Shown piece by piece: positions 1-13,029 of a stretch of 64,000 nt of DNA. Made by a program: the position numbers and the translations under genes. Under the pieces are notes generated by a model. That model searched no databases. It saw only the letters and a program-made list of their open reading frames with translations, and was not told the DNA's origin. This DNA is from Typha latifolia (lineage: Eukaryota; Streptophyta; Magnoliopsida; Poales; Typhaceae): contig CM034104.1 of the NCBI GenBank assembly GCA_019914945.1, forward strand, positions 11,520,046 through 11,584,045, in the 5' to 3' direction. Within the stretch, counting starts at the first letter, position 1, and each line of letters starts with the position of its first letter.

Positions 1-655
1 CTTGCATTGCTTCAGCATTTGATTCTCCTATAGGGAAGTATCTTTGTTTTAATTTAAAGGGAATATATTATATTAACTTCAATAGCGGCTATTTAGTAGG
101 GTGGGAGCATGAAGTTTAAAGATGTTAGCTGATTTTTATGTTAATTGGGTTCCATCAAATAAGTTCATTCCGTTTATTGTATTTTTCTCTGAGAGAAGAC
201 AATTGAACAAGATAAACTTCTTGCAGTGTTTCTTCTCAGAGATTCTTTCGTTGTATAATTTCATTCTTCAATAAAATATAACTGAGCACTGCCCACTTTT
301 CTCAACAAAAGATAAACTTCCGGCAGGTAGAATTATTCCTTTGTGTTAGGACTGACTTGCAAACATATGAGATGCAACTCATGCCCTAGAGAAAATTTTC
401 GAAGAGTATCAAACAAGGTTGAAGCTCTTTCTCGTGCATTAAATTATCTAGTAGCAAGAAATGCCAAAGTTGTAATAGTGGGTTATATTAGATAAATAAG
501 ATAATTAGTACCCACCAATCAAATTATCTAGTAGCAAGAAATGCCAAAGTTGTTAAGCATCACACCTAGCACCAAGCAAAACAGTGGTAAAGGCTGTCCA
601 CAGTTTTCTTGAGCCAACTTTACTATGCATGAACAATCATTCTAGTATGGAGAAC
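1..655. other. 3' flank of the receptor kinase gene; no gene seen
   Basis: This AT-rich sequence lies downstream of the minus-strand receptor kinase and probably holds its 3' UTR. A stretch of about 33 bases beginning AAATTATCTAGTAGCAAG occurs twice, near 441 and again near 521, so there is a local direct duplication with a period of about 80 bp. I see no convincing coding exon or RNA gene. Confidence 0.5.
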
Positions 656-2734
656 TCATGTTGTTGTTCTCACATCTGAATCCAACTTGTCTCGTGAGGA
701 TGTACGACTTTCGGATCCAGACTGCTGGTTCTCCTCGATCATCCTAATCACGTCTGCCATTGTTGGTCGTTGGTCGGCGGACTTGGTAGTGCAAGCCATT
801 CCTATTTGAAGCATCTGAACCATCTCTTCCTCAGCATTCCCACCTCTCATCAATTCAGCATCAAATACTTCAGCAGTCCACTCCTCTCTGACAACGGACT
901 GTACCCATCTCGGTAGATCAGCAATATCATCATGCCCTTGTGACAGCAGTGGAGATTTCCCAGTGAGGATCTCAAGGAGGAGGACCCCGAAGCTGTAGAT
1001 ATCTGACTTCTGAGTAATCTTTCGAGTTTCAATGGTTTCAGGTGCACGGTAACCGACCACAACCCGAGAGGTAGTGGAAGGAGGATTAATCAGAGGGCTG
1101 AGGCCATAATCTGAGATACACGGAATAAGGTCTTGATTGAGGAGGACGTTGGTTGATTTGATGTTGCCATGGACAAACTTAGGACCTCCTTCTGAGTGAA
1201 TGTGTGCAATGCCATACGCTGTTCCAAGTATAATCTTCACCCTGCTGTTCCAATCTAATGGTGTTTTTTCAGCACCTTTGTTCCCTGCACATTCAGTTTC
1301 GGATTGGAGAAATCAGCGAATATTTCATAAATATTCTGGTCAAGCATTTGCACAATTCCAGGAAAAGCATTTCATTGTAATACTGTAGTAACTGAAATCA
1401 ATCCCAAAATTAGAAATTTAGATAAGCATACCATGCAACAAGGATGATAAGCTGCCAGTGGCAACATAATCACAAACCAGAAGCCTCTCGTCCTTGGAGT
1501 AGTAGTAAGCACGAAGAGCTACGAGATATGGGTGTTGCCCGACCTTCTCTATGGTCTCCATCTGCTGTTCAAATTCTTTCTTCCCCACGACAACTTCCTT
1601 TAACCTCTTCACGACCACTGCTGTCCCATCCTCAAGTATAGCTTTATAAGCTGTCCCATAACTCCCTTTTCCTAATACCTCTGCAGAAGCTCTCAACAGA
1701 TCTTCCAAATCAAATGTGTAAGTGCATCCCTCAAAGAAAACCAACTTGTTCCTCTCAGCCACTTGAACCCCACTACTGAATTCCGCTTTAGGCTTTTCAT
1801 TATTTCCATTACTGGAATCCTTCTTCAAATCTCCACCACCTTCAGTATCTTTCCTTGTAAAACAGCATACAATGAAAATGACAGCAAGTAGAAGCAGCAA
1901 GGCAAAGCCCCCAACAACAATTGCGATGATGAACCCTGCACTTATTCTTTTCTTGGTGCCTTTCTTGTTCGTCACTGAGGATGCTGGTGAAGGTGCTAAA
2001 GGCGGAAGGAATGACGAGGGAGAAGGAAGTACTGCAGAACATTGAGGTAAAGGGGGACCACAGAGCTGAGGGTTCCCAGAGAATGAATTATCTGGGAACT
2101 TCTGGAGAGAAAAAGGAATAGAACCATTCAGGTTGTTGTTGCTCAGATTCAAAAGCTTTAGAGTAGGGATTTTAAGGTCAGGGATTGATCCAGAGAGAGA
2201 ATTGTCCTGTAACTTCAGGATGGAGAGTTGTGAAAGATTTTGAAACCCTACTGGAATTTCTCCTGTGAAAGAGTTATAGGAAAGATCAATAGTGATAAAT
2301 CTAGATGAGAGTGAAGCTGGTATATCTCCTGATAGATTATTGTGTTGAAGGTAAAGATATTGCAGGGAAGGAAGCAAAAAGAGATCAGGTGGAAGATTTC
2401 CACTAAGACGGTTAGATCGGAGGCTTAAGACTTGGAGAGCATCAAGCTTGCCAAGTGTATTTGCAGGGATTGGGCCAACAAGCCCAGTGCCAGGTAGCCT
2501 GAGGGCAAAAACACGAGATTTGTCTGGTGTGCACCGTACCCCATGCCAAGAAGAACAGACTGAGCTATTGGAATTCCAGTTGAGCTTGCGCCCATGGGGA
2601 ACTTCATTAGAGAAGGCAAGGAGGATTTGCTTATCAGAACTTAAGTCAGCAGTGGCTGAAGAGAGAAAGCATGTTAGGAAAAAAAAGAAGGGGAACAACA
2701 AAAAGGAAAAGAATCTAATCTTGAGGTGATCCAT
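656..2734 (-). CDS. Probable inactive LRR receptor-like kinase (LRR-III, At5g58300 type)
   Basis: A plasma-membrane receptor-like protein of 643 aa in two coding exons, 2734..1432 and 1284..656, joined as HG|NKGAEKTPLDW. Seen in order: a hydrophobic signal peptide (about 1-29), an N-terminal LRR cap with WHGVRC, about five LRRs (70-215), a Pro/Ser-rich stretch, one membrane segment (about 268-292), then a kinase-like domain. The glycine loop LGKGSYGTAYKA and the lysine in VVVKRLK are present, but the catalytic loop reads HGNIKSTN instead of HRDxKxxN and DFG is DYG. Loss of the catalytic Asp is typical of LRR-III members, which are thought to signal as pseudokinase scaffolds or co-receptors in growth and defence; the ligand is unknown. 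Length and the single intron inside the kinase domain fit the family. Homology is clear; the exact orthologue is not certain. Confidence 0.93.
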
Positions 2735-5100
2735 GGCTAATTTTCAGCTAGAGAAGAAGAATTTGAACAATGAGTTCCATCATTGAGACCAGCACTTCCT
2801 ATTCCTGTTGCAACAATAAAAGAGCAAAATTTTAAAATTCTTAAAATGACATATAATGAAATCATACAGCAATTATCTGACAGTTAACTATAAAAATATA
2901 CAAGAGTAGCCTTCTTTATATAAAACACACAAGCAGACATAAACATGGATTGGACATAATTTACCTATATAAAAAGAGCCAAGGGAAGAGAGATGGTAAA
3001 AGATTGAAGTACCATAGACCCCAGAAAGTGTTTCCTTTAAGATATCAGAAAATAGCAAAAAGCAAGTTGCATATGTGGTGCATACGTCGTATGTACACAA
3101 CATATACAGCCACACACAGATGAACAGAGAGGAGAAAATGAGATGGTTTTTGAAAGAAAAAAAAACAGCATTAGAACTATCTATTCTAACTTGATTAGTT
3201 AGCTTTATCTTACCACAATTAAACAAGTTGATTAGCAGGAAAACTAAGTTACCCATAGCCTTTTACAACAGTAGAAAGCAAATATTTTTAAAGCTATTGC
3301 TCCAGAAGGTACATCTTCAAGCTAGGCTAAGACGTGTACAAATTGGTTGGTAGTAAACAATGTTTCTTGGGTGAAAGCAAGTTATGGCTGCTAGTTTTAA
3401 ATGTGTGAAAAGGTGCAATTCCTTATTATGGAGACATTACAGAATATGAAATGCCTCTGCAGTACTTTCTTAAGGCTAGTTGTTAAAAGAAGCCATGATT
3501 CTCCTTGTCCCTACATATTTATATCCTAAACAAGTTGAGTTATCAGCCTTATCTGGTTCTAACTCACTGTATGCAACAACCGGTCCCATATTAATTTCTA
3601 AGCTGCATAAGTGCCGAACAGATCACTTTCAAAGAATGGTGGCCATTTAAAGAGGAAAAAGCAACAGATTCTAAGGTAAGATATAGTCGACAAAAGCAAA
3701 AGTCGACCTAATTCTCGCTTACAAGCAAATTATGGGTTTCTTAAGATATCAATTAGTGAAAGAAATGAAAAGAATAAGATCAATGCACAAAAGCCGAAAG
3801 GCCTCAAGAAAGGAAGAAAGCAAAAGCGCACCATTAAACTTTATGCAAAAGAAGAACATCTCGAACGTCAGAATTTGGTCCAACTCCTCACATGATCCAC
3901 TTTTTTGCGCTAAAATTGAGTAGCAATAGACACTGTTTACAGCAAATTAGTTGATCCAAAAAAGAGCAGTGGAAGGCAAAGCAAAAGCAGAACACCAATC
4001 GAGGAGAAATTCAAAAGGGTGGAGGTGACATCACCAAACAAAGCCTAATGCTGAACTGGGCGTAATGATTCACTAATTATTTACTACTTACAAGATATAA
4101 ATAAGTGTGGGATAACATTGACGGGATAATTTAAAGGAAAAAATAAACATAAATTATAAAATAATAAAAAAGGCTCAGGTCTAAATCGATATCTCATCAC
4201 CTGTGGAAGAAGACATATTCGTTCTGCCAAACTACTCTTGGATGGATTCGTCATTGCAACACTCAAAGCTCATTGAGAGCAGCAAATTTTGGAATTTTCT
4301 AATAATTAATGAGAAAAGAAGAGACTGCAGACTCTAGGCTCAAATGAATCACTAACCAACTTGAGAAGGCCACACTTGGAGCTCCAAGCAACAACCCACA
4401 TTTAAAACGCGAGCAAAAACTACGAGGATTAATAACCAAAATTTTTTTTTGAGAAGCCTCGCAAAACCCAATAATCTTTTTTGTCCAGTTAGTGAGTTAA
4501 TAGTAAGCTAGAAATAGAGCTCAAGATTCCACTCCTTAACTATGTCCACCTAGAAAAAAAAAAGCATTCCTAACTTCAGCACCATAACTTTCGCCAAATC
4601 ATAAAAAGAAAACGGCTCCACGACCAGAAAATAGTAGAAAAATTAGCACAGATAAAAAGGAGTATTTTCTTCTCAAATTCCACAATTAGAGGTGAACCCA
4701 AAAGGCAAAACCCAGAAAATCATAGCAAAAACCGATTAAATCTCTCAAAAATTGAAACTTTCGAAGCCCAAAGCCCCATTCCGATAGCTGAACTCAAGGA
4801 ATTAGTAGGAACCAGAAAGCACCTCTAGATTTCTCTCCGGAACCCAGCAACTTGGGCTCCAGAGCTCAATCGGCACGGATCACGAGGCTCCCACAGCAAT
4901 GTAGCCGCCATTACTGGTGAAACCGAGCTTCATTAGACCAAACCGAACTGGTTCCCGGCTTTGTTAGAGAAATCGAAGGCTTTTTTTCTGGAGTTAGGCT
5001 CAGAGAAGTGGAGAGGAGAGGAACTTTGCAGCTTTTAATTGGATGGCATCCAGCTGTTAAAAAGTAAAGAAGTTCTACGACTTTTTCGTAAATATTCATG
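2735..5100 (-). promoter_or_regulatory. Probable 5' leader with intron, and promoter of the receptor kinase
   Basis: About 2.4 kb without a coding exon lies upstream of the receptor kinase ATG. On the minus strand a good acceptor (TTGCAACAG, exon resuming at 2804) lies 70 bases before the ATG. A less AT-rich block at about 4740-5040 could be the first leader exon, since a 5'-UTR intron is known in relatives of this family. This is inference: no transcript evidence is available, and short ORFs here (for example 4911-5099) have no recognisable content. Confidence 0.35.
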
Positions 5101-7241
5101 TATTTAGTATTATGAGTTTTTATAACTCACCCCCTACGTTATATAATTATTTTGTAAAGAGCCTCTAGCATATGGTAATCTTATTAGCTATTCCTCTTTG
5201 TTATCTCATATTCACATATTAACTCCTGTAATTTGAGCTTAAAAAGACCTAGTAATTAAGAGTTTTAGGCCATCATTTAATCTAAATTCTTAGGATAACC
5301 AAAAATTTAATCAAGGAATGGCGAATTGGTCGATAATTATGTCTAATATATTATTTGCAGCCCCAATTAATATTAATATGTGCTTCTAATCTACCTAGTT
5401 TTTTAATGTATGTTTAGAAGGACTCTAGACTCCCTTATTTATTTTTAACACTTCGGCCCTTAACAACAATCCAATCCTTTTTAAAAAATATATATATCAA
5501 ATGACCATCTTCCCCTTAAAATGTGACTGACATATTTTAACAATAGAAATTTTACCTAGTTAAGGGATACAGGTGTAATTATCCCAAAAACGTAAGGGCT
5601 TTTTAGTGAAAACGCTAAAAGCACAGGACGATTTTAAAAAGATGCCAAAACACGTAGAATTTTATTGAGACTTTGAGTACTTTTTCTATTTTGCAAATTA
5701 GTTCCTACGCTTAGTGGAAATTGTGGAAATCACCCTCAGTTCATTCAGTTGGAATGAGGCATTATTATTTCTGGCAACAATAACATGAGCTTCATATCAA
5801 CTGTAAAATATTTTATAGTTTTCTTCTCTCCTCTTTTCTTCTTCTTTCTCTTTATTTTATTTTATTATGACTATTTTCTTAATCTTTTCTCGGCAAAATT
5901 GATGTTATTGAAATTTAAATAAGACATTTTAACCCATCTCATGCTTAATTTTTTTTTAAAAGATTCATGCACTCTAACAAAAAGACGAGGGCTAATTTGG
6001 TCATTTAGATTATTTTATGACAAAGGGATTCAACTGCCAAAATTATTATTTGTCCCCACACTTTTCATTGGGACATAGTTGCAATATTAATGCTATGATG
6101 AACGGTATTGGTAGCCATCATATTGCCTTCAAGCTTAGGTTTTTTTATTTGGAGTTAGATGCATTTATTAGTCACAACATGGCCCATAATTAATGGGTGA
6201 TGGCACGAATTTTAAAGCAGTGGATATCTCAAATGTTATGGTAATTAAGATATTAAATATGTCACTATAATGGTGTGAAATAATGATAGCAGTAGTGTGG
6301 ACTAATGTGAAACCACAAGATCTACAATGTGGTTACCAGAAAAATCTAACAATTTATTAGAAATTATAATTAATATATTTCAGTGGCAATTCTTATAGTC
6401 TGTGTGAAGTCAATGTGGGAATAAACCTTGAATAAAAGTTTTAGAATGAGCAAAGTGAGACAAATAAATAAAAAATTAGAGAGTAATTTGACATTAATTA
6501 AAAACTTATTCACTCTATTCCAAATCTTCTATGTAATGCATATTTAAACATATTTCCAGTAATTTTAAAGCACCTTGTTTGGCCTTAGTGCTGGATATAT
6601 CTGGGTGGAATATTACGAACTCCCCAAGCAATCCACCAAGACATACATAGATTAAAGTCTTTGGTTTATGATTAGATTAGGAATATATATATATATATAT
6701 AATATTTTGGGCATTGTCAAAGTTGGGCCCATCCTTGTCTACCTCAACTAGTATTATTGGTTTAAAATATAGGATTGGAGATCGGTTCAGACCCTGATCC
6801 AACCGTCAGATCGGATTCAGATTAGGCCTTAATTTTTTTTGTTTAAAGATAGCATTTATACAAAATTTATATAAAATAAGTCACATGACACATTATGCGT
6901 AACATCTTATCACAGATATAGAAGTTGTGCGATAAAATTACGTATGTTTTTTAAGCAAAATTTCTATCACAAGTAATATACTTATTCAAAGTTTAATAAC
7001 CAAATATAAATTCCTACGTAAATTTATTTAAAATAATTATTAACTTTTACAACTAAATAATAAAAATATAAGTAAAACAATATGTATACATTTATAATAA
7101 AGAAAAATCTTATGCGCGAACCAAACAGCAAACGTGCACTCTTGAATGAACTTTTGCAACAAAGCAGTTAGTTTTTGAACAATGTCAAGGACTCCTTTTC
7201 ATGCATCCAGTTGAGAGATAAACTGTGCAACAAGAGGCAGA
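5101..7241. other. AT-rich intergenic spacer; nothing coding seen
   Basis: The spacer lies between the promoter of the receptor kinase and the 3' end of the Ser/Pro-rich gene. It is AT-rich with short (AT) runs such as 6682-6701. Parts around 5560-5700 and 5960-6070 read like decayed dispersed repeats, but I could not define their ends. No ORF with family resemblance and no RNA gene is visible. Confidence 0.5.
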
Positions 7242-9596
7242 TCAATCCTTTGATAAAGGGCTGAAAGGCTCCGGCAGCTGCTCGAACCGCTGAAACAAAG
7301 GGCTCTCGTCGCGCTTGCCTTCGGCGCTGTGCAGCCAGTTCATATTCTCGGCGTTCTCTTTAAGGAGAATGGCATCATACCGCAAGCTCTCGTAAATGTC
7401 CTGCTTACTCAATCTCGCCATGGCAGACTCTTTTTCCGTAGAATTGGCATCGCCACTCCTCAAAACGGCTGTCTCTGTCGATCCATCGTCGTCATTAGTA
7501 GGAACAACTTTGTTAGAACTATGATTAGAATGAATGACTCGCGGGTAAAGGGAGGCTCGAGGAATGCCTCCTGCGCCTTTCCGGATGTCCTAAGTATTAG
7601 TCATTGATGGTATTTGAAGTTAGATATTGAATTCCATATGATACAACTAGCATTGTATTGGTGTAAGAGAGGATCTCACCATATGCTTCAGAGCAACATC
7701 AAGTGACCTCCTGGATGCTGACTCTGTGGAGGCCTTGATCCTACTGCCATGCAATTGGGTCTTCGGTGTGCTGTCTTGGAGCCTGCTTCGGGTAACAATT
7801 GACGACGACGACGACGACAGTGAACGCTGCAGTTTAGAGCTGGTTTGGGCTGCTGCATTTGAGTTTGAATAAAGATGATGAGCGCTAGAGCGCTGACGTA
7901 GTTCTTGTTGTTTCATCCTCTTGTCTAGAATTCGCCCGGCCGAGGCTGGACGGGTTGTGGTTGAGATGGCTGCTGCTGTTGGGGGTCTACGGGTTGGCAT
8001 CGATCTCTGAGAATCTAAGCGAGATGCGGGAGTAGTCGACCTAGGTGTGGATACAGTGGAAGGAGCCCGAGGTCGAACAGTTGGTGTACAGGGTCTAGAG
8101 TTCTTGATTAATTTGGTTTTCTCTGCAGTGGAGATAGATGTTTGATGAGTTTTGGCGGGGCTAGGCAGACGTGAAGCCACTGGACGAGAGGTCGGAGCAG
8201 CGACGGGTGACCTTGTTGCGGTTTGTGCAGCGGGGTGGCGCTTGCCAGGAGTTGAAGGTTTAGAGGTGACTGAGGAGGAGCTTGAGCTGGGCATTGATGT
8301 CTTCTTTTTAGATGAATAGCTTGAGGTAGTGCTTGTGCTGGAGATGGAAGTAGAGCGAGTAGCTGAGCTGCTCCTGGCTGATCTAATAACATGGCCTTCT
8401 TCTGATTTAGAAGACATAGATAACTGTACATGAGATAATATTTGTTAGGTACTTGCAAGCAAGAAGTGCTCTCAATTAGATCTCTCAATTCAAATGATAA
8501 GAAGTTGAAAGAAAAAAAGACATTCCAGGGTACTGTGCTCTAGCCAAAAAGATATGTGATACTGGAGACATGATCAAAATTATTCTACTTGAACATAGAC
8601 AAGTGATGGCCCCTCAACTACATATGTGATTGAAAATGAAGACTATATAAAGTTGTCATAGTTTCGATATCAGAATTCTAGATTAAACTTGACTATTACT
8701 GATATAAGAACACAATATGAGACCTACTCTCGAAGGCTTTGCAGCTGAGACTGATCGAACTCCTGAACCGCCCCTTGGAGATGCTGAGGATAGTTTATTT
8801 TCATTGGCATTGGAGGATGGAAAATGAGGACTTCCAGGGGGAGTCATGAGCCTGTTCCATTGCATTCCAATTAGATTTGTAGTTAGCTTATGGCAATAAA
8901 TGAAGGTAAATTGCTTGCAGTTGTGATTGAGGACTGCCCAAGTGCAAAGGACTCCCTCCAGTACGAGTTTGTTATATCCAATACCTGCAAGATCTTCTTA
9001 TTGTAATTCTTAAATGTTAATGCTGATGAGCAGACAATGCTCATGGAGATGAGGATAATTCAACATTCTATGATGTCTTTCGTTGCCAAGGCAAGAACTT
9101 AGAGAAGCGGATAACATAGCGCTTGCATTAATTTAATCCTTTATAGCTAAAAAGTTCACAAATGTAGCACGAAGTATTAATCTAGAGAAACTGATGTTTG
9201 TAGTCATTACCAATCATACTCATGCTTCTCGACATCCGAGGATAACAAATCATCCACACCATTCCTCCCTAATGCTCCTGGCGCCATTGAAATCCCTTTC
9301 AATTTATCTGCCACTGCAATGTAATCCCTTACATTTATTGTCCTCATTACTAAAATTCTAATAAAACTAACAAATAATATGACGAATTAAAGAAACAGCA
9401 GAATTTTGAAAAAAAAAGAACCTGCACTCCTTTGACCGCTGGATTCATCGTGGCCTTCTGCGAATTGACTTCGTTGGATCCTCGCAAAGAGATCCAAATT
9501 CTCATCTCCTTTCCTTGACCTTCCATGACTTACAATCCGCGATCCTGCCAAAAATTTGTTCCCAACCAATGCAGAATCCTTCGAGACGGGCTTCAT
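7242..9596 (-). CDS. Ser/Pro/Arg-rich low-complexity protein (At2g40070/At3g09000-like)
   Basis: Five exons, 9596..9422, 9313..9211, 8851..8728, 8423..7680 and 7589..7242, splice in frame to 497 aa. The N-terminus has ENLDLFARIQ and DDLLSSDVEKHEYDW followed by LMTPPGSPHFPS, the conserved signature of a plant family annotated as proline-rich or FLO11-like. The middle (about 135-380) is dominated by Ser, Thr, Pro and Arg with repeated SRP/STP patterns and is surely disordered. The C-terminus carries the second conserved block, ESLRYDAILLKE and NMNWLHS. The family has no established biochemical function; its basic Ser/Pro-rich nature resembles microtubule-associated proteins, but that is only a resemblance. 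The ATG at 9596 is the first one in frame. The exon set is well supported because both conserved ends stay in frame across four introns. Confidence 0.85.
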
Positions 9597-10063
9597 CCCT
9601 CTAAAACCTCAGTGGGGAATTTCGTCAAACACGTCAAATCATTCATCTAAAAACTCGACAGAGAATTTTGTCAAACAACTTGGCTTCGTGCAATCGTGCC
9701 GACAGTAGATACGGGACGTGAATAAATGTAGGAGTTATTCGCTGTTGGATCTAAGAGGAGGAATGAGAGGAGCCAAGAAGGAGAGAGAGAGGAAGAGAAT
9801 TAAATGGAAGAGATGGGAGTTATTCGTGAATAACTGTTACTGCGATATAACTTTAATACCCGATAAATAAATAAGAAAAATATTTATTTCATCTTTTTTG
9901 AATGGATCGGAAAAAATTTCGCGGGTAAATTAGTTAGCTATCGCTATTTCCTTTCTACTTAATATTACAGAATTAGAAGAGTCGTACTTTCAGTTATTTG
10001 GTTTTTTATGCATGCCACCCCCTAGATTATTGGTTTATTGTGATTTATTGTTCATCAGTTTAC
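9597..10063. promoter_or_regulatory. Upstream region of the Ser/Pro-rich gene
   Basis: Promoter side of the minus-strand gene. A purine-rich stretch at about 9755-9810 (GAGAGAGAG on +, hence CT-rich on the coding strand) is a plausible 5'-UTR or core promoter Y-patch. No TATA box is obvious. This is inference from composition and position. Confidence 0.35.
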
Positions 10064-10536
10064 TTCATAAAGGGGTAATTTGCAGCAGCAAAACCATTTT
10101 AGTTTTATAATTAACAAAAATAGATCCCTCATTTATCGAATTACAAATTCAGACATTCTTTTAGACTAATTTACTCTTTTAATCTTGATGTGAGTGTTCT
10201 TAAAAATTAGAGCAGACATTTTTTTTTACTGATTTAGACTATTTTACCTTTTTAATTTTGATGTGCGTATTTTTAAAAATTAGAGCATATCTTTTGCATA
10301 AGCGACGCGTATAAATTATATAAATAATACGTGATATTTTTCTAAAATCTTGATGCACACATCATTGAAAATTACAGCGTACAATGCATATTGTTTTTAG
10401 GACACGATAGTCTTTTTAGAATTTGTTAGGACTAAATTAGTAAAAAGAATTTGAAATTGTAATTCGATAAATGAGGGACTATTTCTGCTAATTAGAAAAC
10501 TAAAGATTTTTTGTTGCAAATTACTCGTTCATAAAG
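10064..10536. mobile_element. Mutator-type MITE with 9-bp target duplication
   Basis: The element runs from 10073 to 10527 (455 bp) and is flanked by perfect 9-bp direct repeats TTCATAAAG at 10064-10072 and 10528-10536. Its ends are long imperfect inverted repeats of roughly 110 bp: the left end starts GGGTAATTTGCAGCAG and the reverse complement of the right end starts CGAGTAATTTGCAAC. Both arms then share a block containing CCCTCATTTATCGAATTAC. It has no transposase ORF. A 9-bp duplication with G-starting long TIRs is the hallmark of Mutator-like elements, so this is a non-autonomous MULE/MITE. Confidence 0.85.
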
Positions 10537-10714
10537 GATAGTCTTTAATTTAATCAGAATAATTTTAAAGATAATTTTTTTTAATATTAAAAAAAAAAAC
10601 CTAAAAATAGAGGGGTTAATATGAGAATATGTATTGGATAAGAATTTTGTGCCATAAGTCAGACAGTGCAGCTGATTATGTTGATGTGAAACAAAACCTA
10701 ATAAACATGGAAAA

Positions 10715-11110
10715 TTTTAAATAACACCCTATATTTCTATCAATTTTCTATTAATATCCCTTGTGGATCTTGTAATTAAACCTCTTCTTTGGCCCTGTAA
10801 TTTTTCGTATAACAATCTATTGTTATTTTGACTAAGTCATTTCCACTTTTTATCCCAACCACATCAAAAACATTTTCCTATATCTAATCACTCAACTCTA
10901 GTCATCAAAGAGTAACTTAGATATTCTAATACTAACCTTTAATATTTTTAACAGAATATTCTGTGGTGGATACACTTCAATTTGAGAATGATTGAGTTTA
11001 GTTATCTGTGGAAAAAGAAGGGCCATGCTATGAAATTCCGAAAGTATATTAATTGGAAAATAATTAAATGCAGGATGATATTTGAAAATTTCTCTAAATA
11101 ATAATAATAA
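10715..11110. repeat. Decayed dispersed repeat, copy 1
   Basis: This stretch resembles 15225-15600. Both hold a block of the form ATCACC/ATCAAAGGGTAA-TTAGATATT, then CTTTAATATT, then a segment ending GATTGAGTTTAGT or similar, and both finish with ATTTGAAAATT. The shared order suggests two old copies of one non-autonomous element. The ends are blurred and no target duplication could be fixed. Confidence 0.45.
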
Positions 11111-11245
11111 TAATAATAATATAATAAAGTTATCATTGATGAGTATATGCATCATCTTTATAATAATAATAATAGAATAAAGTTATCATTGATGAGTATA
11201 TGCATCTTCTTCTTCTTCTTCTTCTTCTTCTTCTTCTTCTTCTTC
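11095..11245. repeat. (AAT)n and (CTT)n microsatellites with a local duplication
   Basis: An AAT tract at 11099-11120 and a second at 11160-11174 each precede a near-identical segment containing AGTTATCATTGATGAG. The second copy runs into a CTT tract at about 11207-11244. The segment was evidently duplicated together with its AAT tract. Confidence 0.8.
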
Positions 11246-12592
11246 AGAGCAACAGTTGATTTGCAAAATGATTTGCTCCATCACTTCTTAAATGGTGAAG
11301 AATGCAGCTAACCAAATAAAACAATAATTATTTCATTATGATCTTCTCTTCTCGGAAAAGAAGAAAAAAAACTTGTAAAATTTCATTAAGATCTTATATG
11401 CATGCTTAGGATGGCTTTGCACAAAAGTGTATGCATATTTCTCTAGTGGCCAATGTCCATCACTTGGATTTACTTTGTTCTGAAACCATCTTGGAGATTT
11501 GACTTCCAAGTGGCCAACCAACTTTTTTGTTTTTCTTTGTCCTTTTTGGAATAAAAAAAAAAGGAGCCAACTTTATATTATCTATGGGTGATCATGCATC
11601 TCACCTTTCCATCTCACGATGATGGTGCTTGGAGCATTTTGTCTATCCAAGTCAACCCCCTTGACTAAACCTTGAACCCAAGATATGTACTTATTTGCTT
11701 GGTCTGGAATTAATTACTAGGAACCAATATCACCCCAACATTCTATATGTAGTTTTTAATTTCGCATCAAATTCAGGGAGTTGTCTCAGAGGGGAAATTA
11801 ATCTTTTTATTTACGATGTCGGTTAATCGATCGACCGGTTGAGAAAAAACAAATTTGTTTTCATAAAAATCACCTTAATATTATAAAGAAAGATCATATC
11901 GAGGATCGAGTGACACAGATGAAACTTATAGAGAATTACTTTGTATTTTAATCTAACCGCAGAGGTGTAAGTCTAATTCAATCTTAGGGGTGACAAAGTC
12001 TACAAATGTGCTTTAATTCTAGACTTTGACCATCTACCCATTTAGTGGTGAGTCATGAGTGGAAGGACTATTCCAACTATTCCATGCTCAGTGCTAACAC
12101 ACTCAGTGAGCACCAAGTAGATCTAGCTAGATCGATCGACCACAGTATATTAGGTCAAAATTTAAGAAGAAAACTGGGGTTAATTCAATCGACTCCTGCC
12201 AATGTATGTATATATGATATGACGAGAAGGAACAAAGAAAGAAGAATTAAGATTTACTCTAAAGCACAATGAGAACTAAATGCAAGGGAGGCATCCATTA
12301 ATCTTTAACTATGACTGACATCATTCTTGGCATTAATAGAATGCTTATGGATATGGAAAAGTGAACGTAGTCATGTATGGGGGTGATGAGTGGAGCTACG
12401 TGTCAAGCATATGGAGAGCTGACGGTGCATGCATGTGGAGCAATTCACTGGAACGAAAATGGGATCACTCTTCCCCTACGCAAAAGCAATTCCATTATCT
12501 TCCCATTTGTTATTGTGATGTATTATATTCGTCTACTTTACTGTGACTCACGTATTCTCCTATTCCCTTTCTCCTCCTCCTCCCCCTCTTCC

Positions 12593-12593
<1 letters not shown>
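11246..12593. other. Intergenic spacer, no gene seen
   Basis: Ordinary AT-rich sequence between the microsatellite cluster and the acid phosphatase promoter. Short ORFs at 12045-12272 and 12361-12546 have no family resemblance and no codon bias that I can recognise. Confidence 0.5.
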
Positions 12594-12678
<85 letters not shown>

Positions 12679-12689
12679 CTCTCTCTCTC
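12594..12689. repeat. Composite (CT)n(AT)n(CT)n microsatellite
   Basis: A CT tract of about 54 bp is followed by an AT tract (about 12648-12674) and a short CT tract. It lies about 100 bp upstream of the TATA-like box of the acid phosphatase gene, so length changes here could affect that promoter. Confidence 0.95.
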
Positions 12690-12773
12690 AGCTTCAGCTA
12701 TGACCAACTCCATTAGACTACTTTGATGCTTGGTTTCTAGGTTCTCTCTCCCTCTCTTTCTCTAGTTCTATCT

Positions 12774-12780
12774 TATAAAA
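12774..12780 (+). promoter_or_regulatory. TATA-like box of the acid phosphatase gene
   Basis: TATAAAA sits in a CT-rich context about 250 bp before the ATG at 13030. The position implies a leader of roughly 220 nt. Assigned by sequence and spacing only. Confidence 0.45.
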
Positions 12781-13029
12781 GGTTGCAAGATAGATAGGGG
12801 TTTATGTATGGATATTAGGAGTGTTCTTGCCACTTTATAGCAGCACTAGGTGGGAATATTATGCCTAAAGATTACTAAAGTGCCATTATTTTATAGACCC
12901 ACAAATGAAAGGTGGTTTGTTTTGCTATGGGAATAATATTATTCTGCCATCTTTATCATAAAGATTCATCCAGCTTTGAATCTAAAAGCTTCTTTTATGT
13001 TGTGATGTATTTATATAGAGTGGAGGTAC

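Noticed and set aside
7329..7607. Plus-strand ORF of 92 codons
   Set aside because: Antisense shadow of the last exon of the Ser/Pro-rich gene, which carries the conserved RYDAILLKE block.
12377..12713. ORFs made of Ser/Leu or Arg/Glu/Tyr/Ile repeats
   Set aside because: They are translations of the CT/AT microsatellite on both strands.
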